DNA from: Bacteroidota bacterium
Lineage (GTDB): Bacteria; Bacteroidota; Bacteroidia; AKYH767-A; CANKSK01
Length of the DNA stretch: 5,785 nt
Reading direction: 5' to 3'
Assembly: GCA_947485425.1 (NCBI GenBank)
Contig: CANKSK010000081.1
Span: 1 to 5,785, forward strand
The position numbers and the translations under genes were made by a program. The notes beneath the pieces were generated by a model. The model was not told the DNA's origin and ran no database searches. It worked only from the letters and a program-made list of their open reading frames with translations. Shown here in pieces: positions 1 through 5,785 of the stretch. The stretch's first letter is position 1; the number at the start of each line of letters is the position of its first letter.

Positions 1-134
1 ATGCCAACGATAGGTTTTGGGCTTACTTTTGTATTTGCCTTGCCATTATATTTAAATGAAACGGGCGTGAGATTGCGTATGAGATTTAATCCATCGTTGA
101 AAGTATTGACATCTTTTTTAAGACGAGAGTCGGA
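1..134 (-). other. Start of peptidase S74 / endosialidase-type intramolecular chaperone domain
   Basis: Residues 1053-1096 of the large protein begin SDSRLKKDV, continue through GLNLIRNLTPVSFKYNG and reach KPIVG at the window edge; the next codon starts AT, so it is Ile or Met. This matches the opening of S74 chaperone domains (S-D-x-R-x-K, a helix, 'L-P-V-x-F/Y', then a G-x-I-A-Q-E segment expected just outside the window). In phage endosialidases and tail spikes this domain trimerises the fibre and then cleaves itself off with a Ser-Lys dyad five residues apart. Here Ser1053 and Lys1058 have that spacing. That cleavage happens in this protein is inference. The rest of the domain is not in the window. 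Confidence 0.85.
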
Positions 135-3100
135 ATAGTTGTGTGTTGCACCTCCAAGCCATAGGTCTCCAGTGGAACGAATTTGTCCATTTACATCAAG
201 GTCGTAGAGAATATTATACCCATTTACATTTCCCATACCAACTCTTCCGTCGGCCCGTACAATCATATAAGGATATCCGTCACTTCTAAAAACTGTCAAA
301 ATACGAGCGGTCGTATCAGCGATGTCGGCTGCCACCTTTACAGCAAGCCCATTGCCACCGCCACAATGTGTCGTAGCGTCTGAAGGATATATATTTTCAA
401 TAATAGCGCCATAAAACGCACAAGAATCAATATTGTAAAATCCGGGAGAAGTAGAGCTGCTGGAGATGGATTGGAGGGGATGGTGAACCCTTCCTGCCTC
501 AATACCCCCATCATAAAATGATGCGCCTTTATTAATTGTAACACCAAAGCCATAACTATTTTGCAAGGTATCATTTTGATTTTTTCCAATGGTTAATTGG
601 TCGCATATATGGTTACTTCCTCTCAAGGTTAGATTATGATGGGGTAGTGGTGAAGTCGTACCTATTCCCATTGTTCCTGTGCGTGAAAAATAAGCCATAG
701 GTGCATAAAATGGATGTGTTGATGCCACAATCACACCACGGTCTCCAGAATTCCTAATAAACTGAACGCCTACAGAATCATTAGTATTGGTGTAGCCAAA
801 ATCAAGGCTCACATAATTTGCCAAATTTGATGTAAGGTTCAAAGGAACACTATTTCCTCCATCTTTCACACTGATATAGGCATTATTATAGGAAAGCCGA
901 TTTACAGTACCAATGCCTATGAAGCTATTGCCACTTCCTGCTTGATGATCATAGATAAGACTCTGGCAAATAACATTTGTTGCGGATCTTTTCACAACAT
1001 AATCGGTTGTAATTCCACCACCACACTCACTAACGCCTCCACCTGCTGGGCCTGGGGGCCCTGTGGGGCCGGTTGGTCCCGTTGGCCCGGCGGTGCCCGA
1101 ATCGCGAACCAATATTACGTCGCCAAAAGCATTTACGGACAGTACTTTCTTGTTCCAGGAAATTGCCGTTGAACTGCTATCGAGGTCTGAAAAACGCAAT
1201 CCGCTTTTCCCGGGTATTTTAGAAATGGCCTGTGAATTGATCTCAAGTGTATTGCCGGGTGTGGAATCATTTATTCCTATATAACGATCTCTTGTTGCGG
1301 CAGTACTTTGCCTCCGGTCGAAAGGATGCACATACAGATCGCCTAAATCTGTGGTTTTAAAATCAGTGAAAAGGGTATCTTTTCTGAAAGTGGTTCTGAA
1401 CTGCGCAGCTGTAGAATCCTTTACTTCAAGAAACCTTGATGGATTGAATTGTCTGTTAATTCCTCCCGACCTGCCGGTATTAATACCTACTTTACCCGAT
1501 GAATCTATGCGCATGGCTTCTTTATGATGATTAATTGCAAGGTTTTTCAGTCCGGTATAAAAAATCATAGGGCCATTTTCATAAAAATGAAATTCTCCCT
1601 TCACTGTTGTGTCTGCACCCACAAGGCCCATTCGAATACCTCTTTCAGCATTCGTATAACCCGTGGTTGAATTGGTAAACTGCAGATAGCTGCCTGAAAC
1701 AGAATTGAAATGAATATGCAGTGCATTTTTAGGTTTGAATAAATTGAAAGCCGATCTTGTAGACATGTTTGCTGACATGCCTACATAGCCGGTGGTATCA
1801 ATTTTTATTTTACCAATCACTTCTCTGTCAGCGGCTGGTGAACCAGAACCAATATATCGACTTGTACGAAACTCCATTTGTGAAGAACCACTTTCATTTG
1901 ACATTCCGCTTTCCAAATATAGATTTCCCCCATTTACACCGCCTGTTGTTCCTGGGGCACTTCCACCTGCTGCAAGGGTAAGATGCCTTCCCTTATTGCC
2001 TGAAGTAGAATGGCGTTCGACCTGTATGCATCTGTCCACATCTCCTCCCATGGTTATTGTGGGCTGAGTAGTTAGGGTAGTGGCGGCAGTTGTTCCAATG
2101 CATAAAGTACCTACATGATTAAGGCGCATGCGCTCTAAGGGTGATGCATTGCTTGCTGTAGAAAATACAAGTGCTCCTTTATAGGCAGCATTGGTTCTAT
2201 CGGTGATAAGACCTGCAATACCTGCTATATTGGTAAGGCCACTTGTAAGGCGATTCGCTGCAAATAATATATTGCTTCCAGATCCATTGGTTGCGGCGCC
2301 TGTATTTTGGAAAAGACAAATATCTTGAACAGTGCCTGCGCTACTTCTAGCGACATCCAATAAAAAACTTGGAGAGGAGGTACCAAGACCTACGTTGCCT
2401 CCAAGAAAAGAAGCTGCATAATTATTTGTAGCCCCTGTTTGGGCGTTGACAGTTAAGCCATACGAATTGGCAGCCGTTGAAACAGCGCCTGCCTCAATAA
2501 GCAACCCATGTGTATTGGTAATTGTAGCATTGGTACTTTTTATTGGTGCTCCGGCTATACTCAGGGTTGCAGCAGTTGTACAAGTACTTGCTCCGACAAA
2601 TGAATAGGTGGGTTGTGTAATAAGAACTTCGCGCTGTGTAGCGAGCGCTCCTGTAGCCCACTGCCTGCCTGCGGTGGTGATAGTTACCGCAGGTATTTCT
2701 GTTGATGCAGTTTGGTTGGTGTTAACGGCTCCGGTGTAAACAATACCGGTGAGTGCGCCGGTAGCAGTGGCGGTTTGAGAGATGCTGAGCTTGGCACCCG
2801 GGTTAGTTACTCCAATGCCCACATTTCCCGAAGGAATAATGGTCATTTGCTGAACGCCGGTTCCGGGAGTGGATGGGCAGGTATAAAAAGCAATATTGGA
2901 TTGATCAGCCTGAATATTAAGATCACGGTTAGCCGTGCTGCCATTATTCCAGATATAACCTATTTGAGTTCCACCTGAAAGCATACGCCAATAAGTAGCT
3001 GTACTTGCCGGTGCATCTGTTCGGAAAACTTCACCAAGTGTGGAAATTGTACTATTGCCGGGCAAAACCATGTTGGTGCCATCAATGTGTAATAAGGAAT

Positions 3101-3290
3101 TGGTAAAGCCTGAACCAAAGTAACCTATACCCATGCTTTTAATCCAGTTATTAGAACTTCCACTGGTATTATCCGGTTGAGAAAAATAACTATTTGAAAC
3201 CCCATTAGTAATTAATTGTGCAATCGAAAATTTGGATAAGAACATTGCTAATATAAGCAGAAAGACGATTTTTGAGATTAAGTTTTTCAT
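1..3290 (-). CDS. Large exported tail-fibre-like protein with collagen-like run and C-terminal S74 chaperone domain (partial, runs off left edge)
   Basis: I read this frame codon by codon from the ATG at 3288-3290 to the window edge and found no stop: 1,096 complete codons, C-terminus missing. Residues 1-24 form a signal peptide (MKNLISK, then a hydrophobic IVFLLILAMFL core, cleavage near SIA/Q). Tail-fibre-like units follow: NVGIGVTNP (156-164), TYSFVGAST (228-236), TGATNNYAASFLGGNVGLG (285-303), ERMRLNHVGTLCIGTT (386-401), a glycine-rich RHLTLAAGG...GGNLYLESG block (435-462), MRIDSSGKVGINT (593-605), YIGINDSTPGNTLEI (670-684) and MGIGTTSP (874-881). Collagen-like Gly-X-Y triplets occupy 732-752. 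LDVNGQIRSTGDLWL (1031-1045) leads into the S74 chaperone start, SDSRLKKDV (1053-1061). Such proteins are known as trimeric fibres, so a secreted or surface-anchored fibre is inferred; its ligand is unknown. The start is fixed by the signal peptide and by an in-frame TAA five codons upstream. Only 12 bases separate it from the upstream gene, suggesting one operon. There is no Shine-Dalgarno, only A-rich sequence. Confidence 0.9.
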   Translation of the reverse strand, partial: MKNLISKIVFLLILAMFLSKFSIAQLITNGVSNSYFSQPDNTSGSSNNWIKSMGIGYFGSGFTNSLLHIDGTNMVLPGNSTISTLGEVFRTDAPASTATYWRMLSGGTQIGYIWNNGSTANRDLNIQADQSNIAFYTCPSTPGTGVQQMTIIPSGNVGIGVTNPGAKLSISQTATATGALTGIVYTGAVNTNQTASTEIPAVTITTAGRQWATGALATQREVLITQPTYSFVGASTCTTAATLSIAGAPIKSTNATITNTHGLLIEAGAVSTAANSYGLTVNAQTGATNNYAASFLGGNVGLGTSSPSFLLDVARSSAGTVQDICLFQNTGAATNGSGSNILFAANRLTSGLTNIAGIAGLITDRTNAAYKGALVFSTASNASPLERMRLNHVGTLCIGTTAATTLTTQPTITMGGDVDRCIQVERHSTSGNKGRHLTLAAGGSAPGTTGGVNGGNLYLESGMSNESGSSQMEFRTSRYIGSGSPAADREVIGKIKIDTTGYVGMSANMSTRSAFNLFKPKNALHIHFNSVSGSYLQFTNSTTGYTNAERGIRMGLVGADTTVKGEFHFYENGPMIFYTGLKNLAINHHKEAMRIDSSGKVGINTGRSGGINRQFNPSRFLEVKDSTAAQFRTTFRKDTLFTDFKTTDLGDLYVHPFDRRQSTAATRDRYIGINDSTPGNTLEINSQAISKIPGKSGLRFSDLDSSSTAISWNKKVLSVNAFGDVILVRDSGTAGPTGPTGPTGPPGPAGGGVSECGGGITTDYVVKRSATNVICQSLIYDHQAGSGNSFIGIGTVNRLSYNNAYISVKDGGNSVPLNLTSNLANYVSLDFGYTNTNDSVGVQFIRNSGDRGVIVASTHPFYAPMAYFSRTGTMGIGTTSPLPHHNLTLRGSNHICDQLTIGKNQNDTLQNSYGFGVTINKGASFYDGGIEAGRVHHPLQSISSSSTSPGFYNIDSCAFYGAIIENIYPSDATTHCGGGNGLAVKVAADIADTTARILTVFRSDGYPYMIVRADGRVGMGNVNGYNILYDLDVNGQIRSTGDLWLGGATHNYSDSRLKKDVNTFNDGLNLIRNLTPVSFKYNGKANTKVSPKPIVG
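1035..1097 (-). repeat. Collagen-like Gly-X-Y repeat within the large protein
   Basis: Residues 732-752 read GTA-GPT-GPT-GPT-GPP-GPA-GGG, seven Gly-first triplets, with Pro at the second position of five. The DNA is an obvious GC-rich patch inside an otherwise moderate-GC gene, with a GGNCCN-type hexamer pattern. Short bacterial collagen-like runs usually form a rigid or flexible triple-helical stalk between trimeric domains. Here the run separates the N-terminal unit array (ending KVLSVNAFGDVILV, 715-728) from the C-terminal fibre and S74 part. It is followed by SECGGG, so Cys755 lies just beyond it and could form inter-chain bonds; that is inference. Confidence 0.85.
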
Positions 3291-3302
3291 TTTGATTTGA
3301 TT

Positions 3303-4823
3303 TTAATTGTGGCTGATACTAATTTTATTTGTTTGAATTTTATAATCAACTTTTTGGATTTTCAGCAAGTAAATTCCATTCGGAAAGCCCTCGCAATTGA
3401 ATTGAAATTCGGCTGAGTGAATTTGTTTTGAAAACAGTATTCTTCCCAGCATATCTATCACTTCGATTTTACGGATAACAATGTCTGTTTTTATAATTAT
3501 TTCTTCATCAGCAGGATTGGGGTAAAATAAAATATCATTTTCAGGAATGCTTTCTTCTATTCCGTTTGGTTTACAATTGAAAGCGGCATCGTTAATTAAA
3601 AAGTTGGAAACAAAATTGGGCAAGCCCTGATTGGGTGCTCGTCCATTTAAGGGGATGCCTCCTTTATGTACACCACATCCGACACCAATTACGTCAGGAT
3701 TGGAAATATAGGAAAGTGAATCACCTCCTACCTGAGCACAAGAAAATAGTCTCCCATCCATACCAATTAAAAAATCACCGGCAATTTCATATAAAGAGCT
3801 CGTAAAAACTTTTTGTTTTGAATTTATAATAGCTAAAGAATCAATATTGGACAAATCATATTGATAAATTTTTGGTCGCCAATATCCTGACTCCTGATAA
3901 AATACGCTGCCATTCGGTGAAAAATCTAAACCTAATGATGTAGTTGTATCTAATTGAAGAGAAACTAATGTGGAAAATATTCCCGAAGTATTGTCGAATT
4001 GTAAGACATCAATAAAATCAAACCCTTTATGAACAGCCACCCAGTCATATTCAACCAATACTGCGGCTAAATTCCCTTTGGGTGAAAACTTTAAATTACG
4101 CCCTCCAGATAGAGCATAGTCTTGTTGTGGTATACTATAATCTGTTCCTGCGTTTGAGAACACAGGAATTGTATCCAGACCAGTTTCAGTTAAATGGTAA
4201 GCCCTGAACTTATCGTTATGTCGTTCATGGCCGGCAATCCAATATCCGCATCCGCTGGCATCTTTTGTAGCAGCCACTTCTTCGGCAGCAGGTGTGAAAA
4301 GTTGCCGGGCTTTTATCATTACTGAACCCAAACCGGAATTTTTGTTCATATTCACTGTTGAATACATCAAACCATGTCCTTTACCGTTTACATATCCATC
4401 CACTGTAAAAATATAATAAATGCTATCATTGCCTGGCTGTGGAACTATTACACATTTATTTCGTGGTTCAGCATATTGAGCAACGCCAATGGTGTCACCA
4501 TTTTGCATCATTACATGATGGCTATTCCAAACTGTTTTGCCATCGGTATAAAATAAAAGCTTCCCGCTGGTATCACTCATTACTGCAGAATTCGACTGAC
4601 AGGCCAATTTCCCTGTTGTATCGGCAACCGGAAGTCCGCTCGAAAAATCCAATCCGCATTTGTTGCCAAAATACCAATGGGCAGTACGTTTGAGATCCGG
4701 GTTTTGAGCATTAGCCTCCAAGCCAAAACAAAAAAAGGGAACAACTAAAAGAAGGGTAAATTTTAACAGATATGCAGGATTTGCTGTTATTACAGAGAGG
4801 ATAGATAAGAATTTAGTTTTCAT
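3303..4823 (-). CDS. Secreted propeller-like protein with T9SS type A C-terminal sorting domain
   Basis: This 506-residue protein carries a long signal peptide: a basic n-region, the hydrophobic KFTLLLVVPFFCFG, and an ANA/Q cleavage site after residue 39. The body starts with HWYFGNKCGLDFSSG (49-63) and SDTSGKLLFYTDGKTVWN (83-100), typical of a Bacteroidetes extracellular family. KFSPKGN (245-251) and LDFSPNGSVFY (299-309) resemble WD40-like propeller blade turns, and APNQGLPNF (396-404) closes the domain as in relatives. Residues ~430-506 are a T9SS type A sorting domain: FYPNPADEE, IEVIDMLGR, FPNGIYLLKI and a final NKISISHN. The protein should cross the inner membrane by Sec and the outer membrane by T9SS, with the tail removed on export. 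No catalytic motif is visible, so function is unknown. It is a whole gene with its own stop, 88 bases after the upstream small gene and 12 bases before the large fibre gene. Confidence 0.93.
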   Translation of the reverse strand: MKTKFLSILSVITANPAYLLKFTLLLVVPFFCFGLEANAQNPDLKRTAHWYFGNKCGLDFSSGLPVADTTGKLACQSNSAVMSDTSGKLLFYTDGKTVWNSHHVMMQNGDTIGVAQYAEPRNKCVIVPQPGNDSIYYIFTVDGYVNGKGHGLMYSTVNMNKNSGLGSVMIKARQLFTPAAEEVAATKDASGCGYWIAGHERHNDKFRAYHLTETGLDTIPVFSNAGTDYSIPQQDYALSGGRNLKFSPKGNLAAVLVEYDWVAVHKGFDFIDVLQFDNTSGIFSTLVSLQLDTTTSLGLDFSPNGSVFYQESGYWRPKIYQYDLSNIDSLAIINSKQKVFTSSLYEIAGDFLIGMDGRLFSCAQVGGDSLSYISNPDVIGVGCGVHKGGIPLNGRAPNQGLPNFVSNFLINDAAFNCKPNGIEESIPENDILFYPNPADEEIIIKTDIVIRKIEVIDMLGRILFSKQIHSAEFQFNCEGFPNGIYLLKIQKVDYKIQTNKISISHN

Positions 4824-4849
4824 GAGCCAGATTTCTTTAAGTTAAACAT
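4820..4849 (-). other. Nine-codon upstream reading frame overlapping the 506-residue gene start
   Basis: An ATG at 4847-4849 opens a frame MFNLKKSGS that ends in TGA at 4820-4822, sharing the ATGA overlap typical of translationally coupled genes with the start of the 506-residue gene. It lies within the inverted repeat above. It could be a leader peptide that delivers ribosomes to the main start, or coincidence in an AT-rich leader. No ribosome binding site is evident. Confidence 0.2.
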
Positions 4850-4854
4850 GGCTC
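4824..4854 (-). promoter_or_regulatory. Inverted repeat directly before the start codon of the 506-residue gene
   Basis: GAGCCA at 4824-4829 pairs with TGGCTC at 4849-4854, a perfect six-base stem with 19 bases between. One arm touches the ATG of the 506-residue gene. Inside lies a second dyad, TTTAA-G-TTAAA (4836-4846), not quite concentric with the outer arms. In RNA the outer arms could form a hairpin that hides the start codon region; in DNA the dyads could be a protein-binding site. It is read directly from sequence, but its function is inferred and short repeats of this size can arise by chance. Confidence 0.35.
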
Positions 4855-4911
4855 AATGTATTTCTAATTTTTCATTAAAAAAAAATTAAAAGCGAAGTAA
4901 GTATATTTTTC

Positions 4912-5298
4912 CTATATCAAATCAAAAAAGACTATCGGTGTATTTTGAAATTCGTTATCAAAAATATTTTTGTTAAAATTCCAGCTGTTAAGCCTCTTTG
5001 CAATAGCTTCTCCATAAATAAGCAGTCCTGCATAAGCATTTCCCGTTGCGGCATATTGAAACCCTGCTTTATTATATGGAACACTTGCTAAATCAGAAGT
5101 ATCACAACTATTCCAATAGTCAGGGGTTTGACCGTTCACATTAAACCAATCCTTTACACGGTTCAATTGATCCCAGTTATCAGGACACTGGGTATAATCC
5201 TCAAACCCAGCATTCGGAACCAGATTCCCCTGCCCCTGAGCCTTCAAGCTATATGTTAGAACCAAGCCCATTATTAAAGCATAAACTATTTGTTTCAT
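4912..5298 (-). CDS. Short exported protein, N-terminal fragment of a longer Bacteroidetes family; probably truncated
   Basis: The 128-residue product has a signal peptide (MKQIVYALIMGLVLTYSLKA, cleavage about residue 20). NLVPNAGFEDYTQCP (25-39), TPDYWNSC (58-65) and GFQYAATGNAYAGLLIYGE (79-97) follow. These match, from memory, the N-terminal carbohydrate-module-like domain of larger Bacteroidetes secreted proteins, some of which continue into an OmpA-type domain. Relatives normally go on with an 'REY-Q--L--PL-AG--Y' stretch. Here the sequence after residue 97 (AIAKRLNSWNFNKN...) is unlike that and stops within 31 codons, with no sorting domain or OmpA region. The next frame over 4980-5006 reads LLQRGLTAG, weakly like the missing segment, so a frameshift or deletion is possible. 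It may be a decaying gene or a genuinely short secreted protein. The start is supported by the signal peptide; no Shine-Dalgarno is seen. Confidence 0.7.
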   Translation of the reverse strand: MKQIVYALIMGLVLTYSLKAQGQGNLVPNAGFEDYTQCPDNWDQLNRVKDWFNVNGQTPDYWNSCDTSDLASVPYNKAGFQYAATGNAYAGLLIYGEAIAKRLNSWNFNKNIFDNEFQNTPIVFFDLI

Positions 5299-5660
5299 TT
5301 TGACGGGGCTAAGATAAGTTGTATTTTCTCATTTCAGGCAATTTTATAACAATGAATATTTTTTAAGTAATTGAATATTAGCATAATAATAGCATTAATC
5401 ATCGAAGTTAATGGTGAAGAATAAACAAATCGGCAGGTATATTCTGATTTGGTATTTTTTATTTCATTATGCTTATAATTTATTATTCTTATGATATGCA
5501 TTAATGTGAATTCAATTTTATAAAGACATTAGTAAAAGAGGTCATTCTGCAAGTTTAAAATTTTGATTTATAGAATCCAATTTTAATTTTTATTATAGGT
5601 TTTATTGAGGCTTTTTATGATCAATGAATCGAATGAAATTAGATGCATTTTGTTGTGTTT
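5299..5660. other. AT-rich intergenic region, no convincing gene
   Basis: This spacer of about 360 bases separates the 128-residue gene from the possible gene end at the right edge. Only very short frames are present on either strand. It must hold the promoter of the minus-strand genes if they start here, but no good Bacteroidetes -7/-33 pair (TAnnTTTG with upstream TTTG) was found. A small dyad CATTAA/TTAATG (5393-5398 and 5408-5413, nine-base gap) is present and weak. No GC-rich terminator stem followed by a T-run was seen. Confidence 0.6.
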
Positions 5661-5785
5661 TTATAATGGATTCGTCTCGCTTGTTCTCGAATAAAAAAGT
5701 CCACAACCATATAAAGGTTGATTGTTCATTTGCCCCATTCCTGAATCTTCGTTAAACGACCAATGTAGATCGTAGTTTTTTTGGA
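5661..5785 (-). CDS. Possible 3' end of an unidentified gene entering from the right edge
   Basis: Reading leftwards from the right edge, a frame stays open for 40 codons and ends in TAA at 5661-5663. It includes NYDLHWSFNEDSG and PLYGCGLFYSRTSETNPL, with a protein-like mixture of Trp, Gly, Cys, Tyr and charged residues. It shares its orientation with all the other genes. I do not recognise a family. The fragment is short enough to be chance, and a 29-codon ATG frame lies opposite it on the plus strand (5666-5755), so the call is tentative. Confidence 0.35.
   Translation of the reverse strand, partial: QKNYDLHWSFNEDSGMGQMNNQPLYGCGLFYSRTSETNPL

Noticed and set aside
1063..1284. Plus-strand frame starting MGPVGPVGPAVPESR, looking like its own collagen-like protein
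   Set aside because: It is the mirror of the GPTGPT run of the minus-strand gene; the near-palindromic GGNCCN hexamers read Gly-Pro on both strands.
183..2978. Other plus-strand and out-of-frame short frames (183-383, 338-589, 942-1172, 1769-1981, 1792-2067, 2712-2978)
   Set aside because: All lie across the uninterrupted minus-strand fibre gene, which has clear family motifs; these frames have none.
4374..4693. Two plus-strand frames opposite the T9SS gene
   Set aside because: They are antisense shadows of a strongly supported coding region and lack protein-like motifs.
4866..4890. AATTTTT/AAAAATT inverted repeat as a terminator after the 128-residue gene
   Set aside because: The stem is entirely A-T and lies in a poly-A/T stretch, so it is weak and probably due to composition.
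5339..5346. TAAAATTG (minus strand) as a Bacteroidetes -7 promoter element for the 128-residue gene
   Set aside because: One mismatch to TAnnTTTG and no TTTG-like -33 element at the right distance; AT-rich DNA gives such matches often.
5411..5494. 27-codon plus-strand frame starting MVKNKQIGRY with a hydrophobic second half
   Set aside because: Short, with no ribosome binding site or promoter; hydrophobic codons are expected by chance in AT-rich DNA.
5666..5755. 29-codon plus-strand ATG frame opposite the right-edge partial gene
   Set aside because: Short, without a start signal, and opposite to the orientation of the other genes; the minus-strand frame is longer and still open at the edge.

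Overview
The window looks like chromosomal DNA of a member of the Bacteroidetes (Bacteroidota). One protein ends in a type IX secretion (T9SS) type A sorting domain, a system essentially confined to that phylum. A second small protein resembles the 'NLVPN-GFE-Y--CP' secreted proteins of the same group. Spacers are AT-rich, and the stretches upstream of start codons are A-rich without Shine-Dalgarno sequences. Genus cannot be told from the sequence. All recognised genes lie on the minus strand, so reading order runs from the right edge to the left.

Right edge to left. (1) Positions 5661-5785 may hold the last 40 codons of a gene that starts outside the window; this is uncertain. (2) Positions 5299-5660 are AT-rich with no convincing gene. 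(3) Positions 4912-5298 encode a 128-residue exported protein whose first ~97 residues look like the start of a longer Bacteroidetes family; its tail looks truncated or frame-shifted. (4) Positions 4824-4911 are a short leader with an inverted repeat and a nine-codon upstream reading frame overlapping the next start codon. (5) Positions 3303-4823 encode a 506-residue secreted protein with propeller-like repeats and a T9SS C-terminal sorting domain. (6) Twelve bases further on, in the same frame, a very large reading frame starts at 3290 and runs uninterrupted off the left edge (1,096 complete codons seen).

The large protein is the main content. It has a signal peptide, a long array of phage-tail-fibre-like 'G-VGIGTT--P---L-V' units, a collagen-like Gly-Pro-Thr run in the middle, and near the left edge the start of a peptidase S74 intramolecular chaperone domain ('SDSRLK'). 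The family predicts a trimeric, fibrous, exported protein whose C-terminal chaperone helps folding and may cut itself off.

The 506-residue and large genes are probably co-transcribed and both products are exported, so a surface or extracellular role for the pair is a reasonable inference. No specific ligand, enzyme activity or complete defence system can be read from the sequence. No tRNA, rRNA, CRISPR array or insertion sequence was seen.
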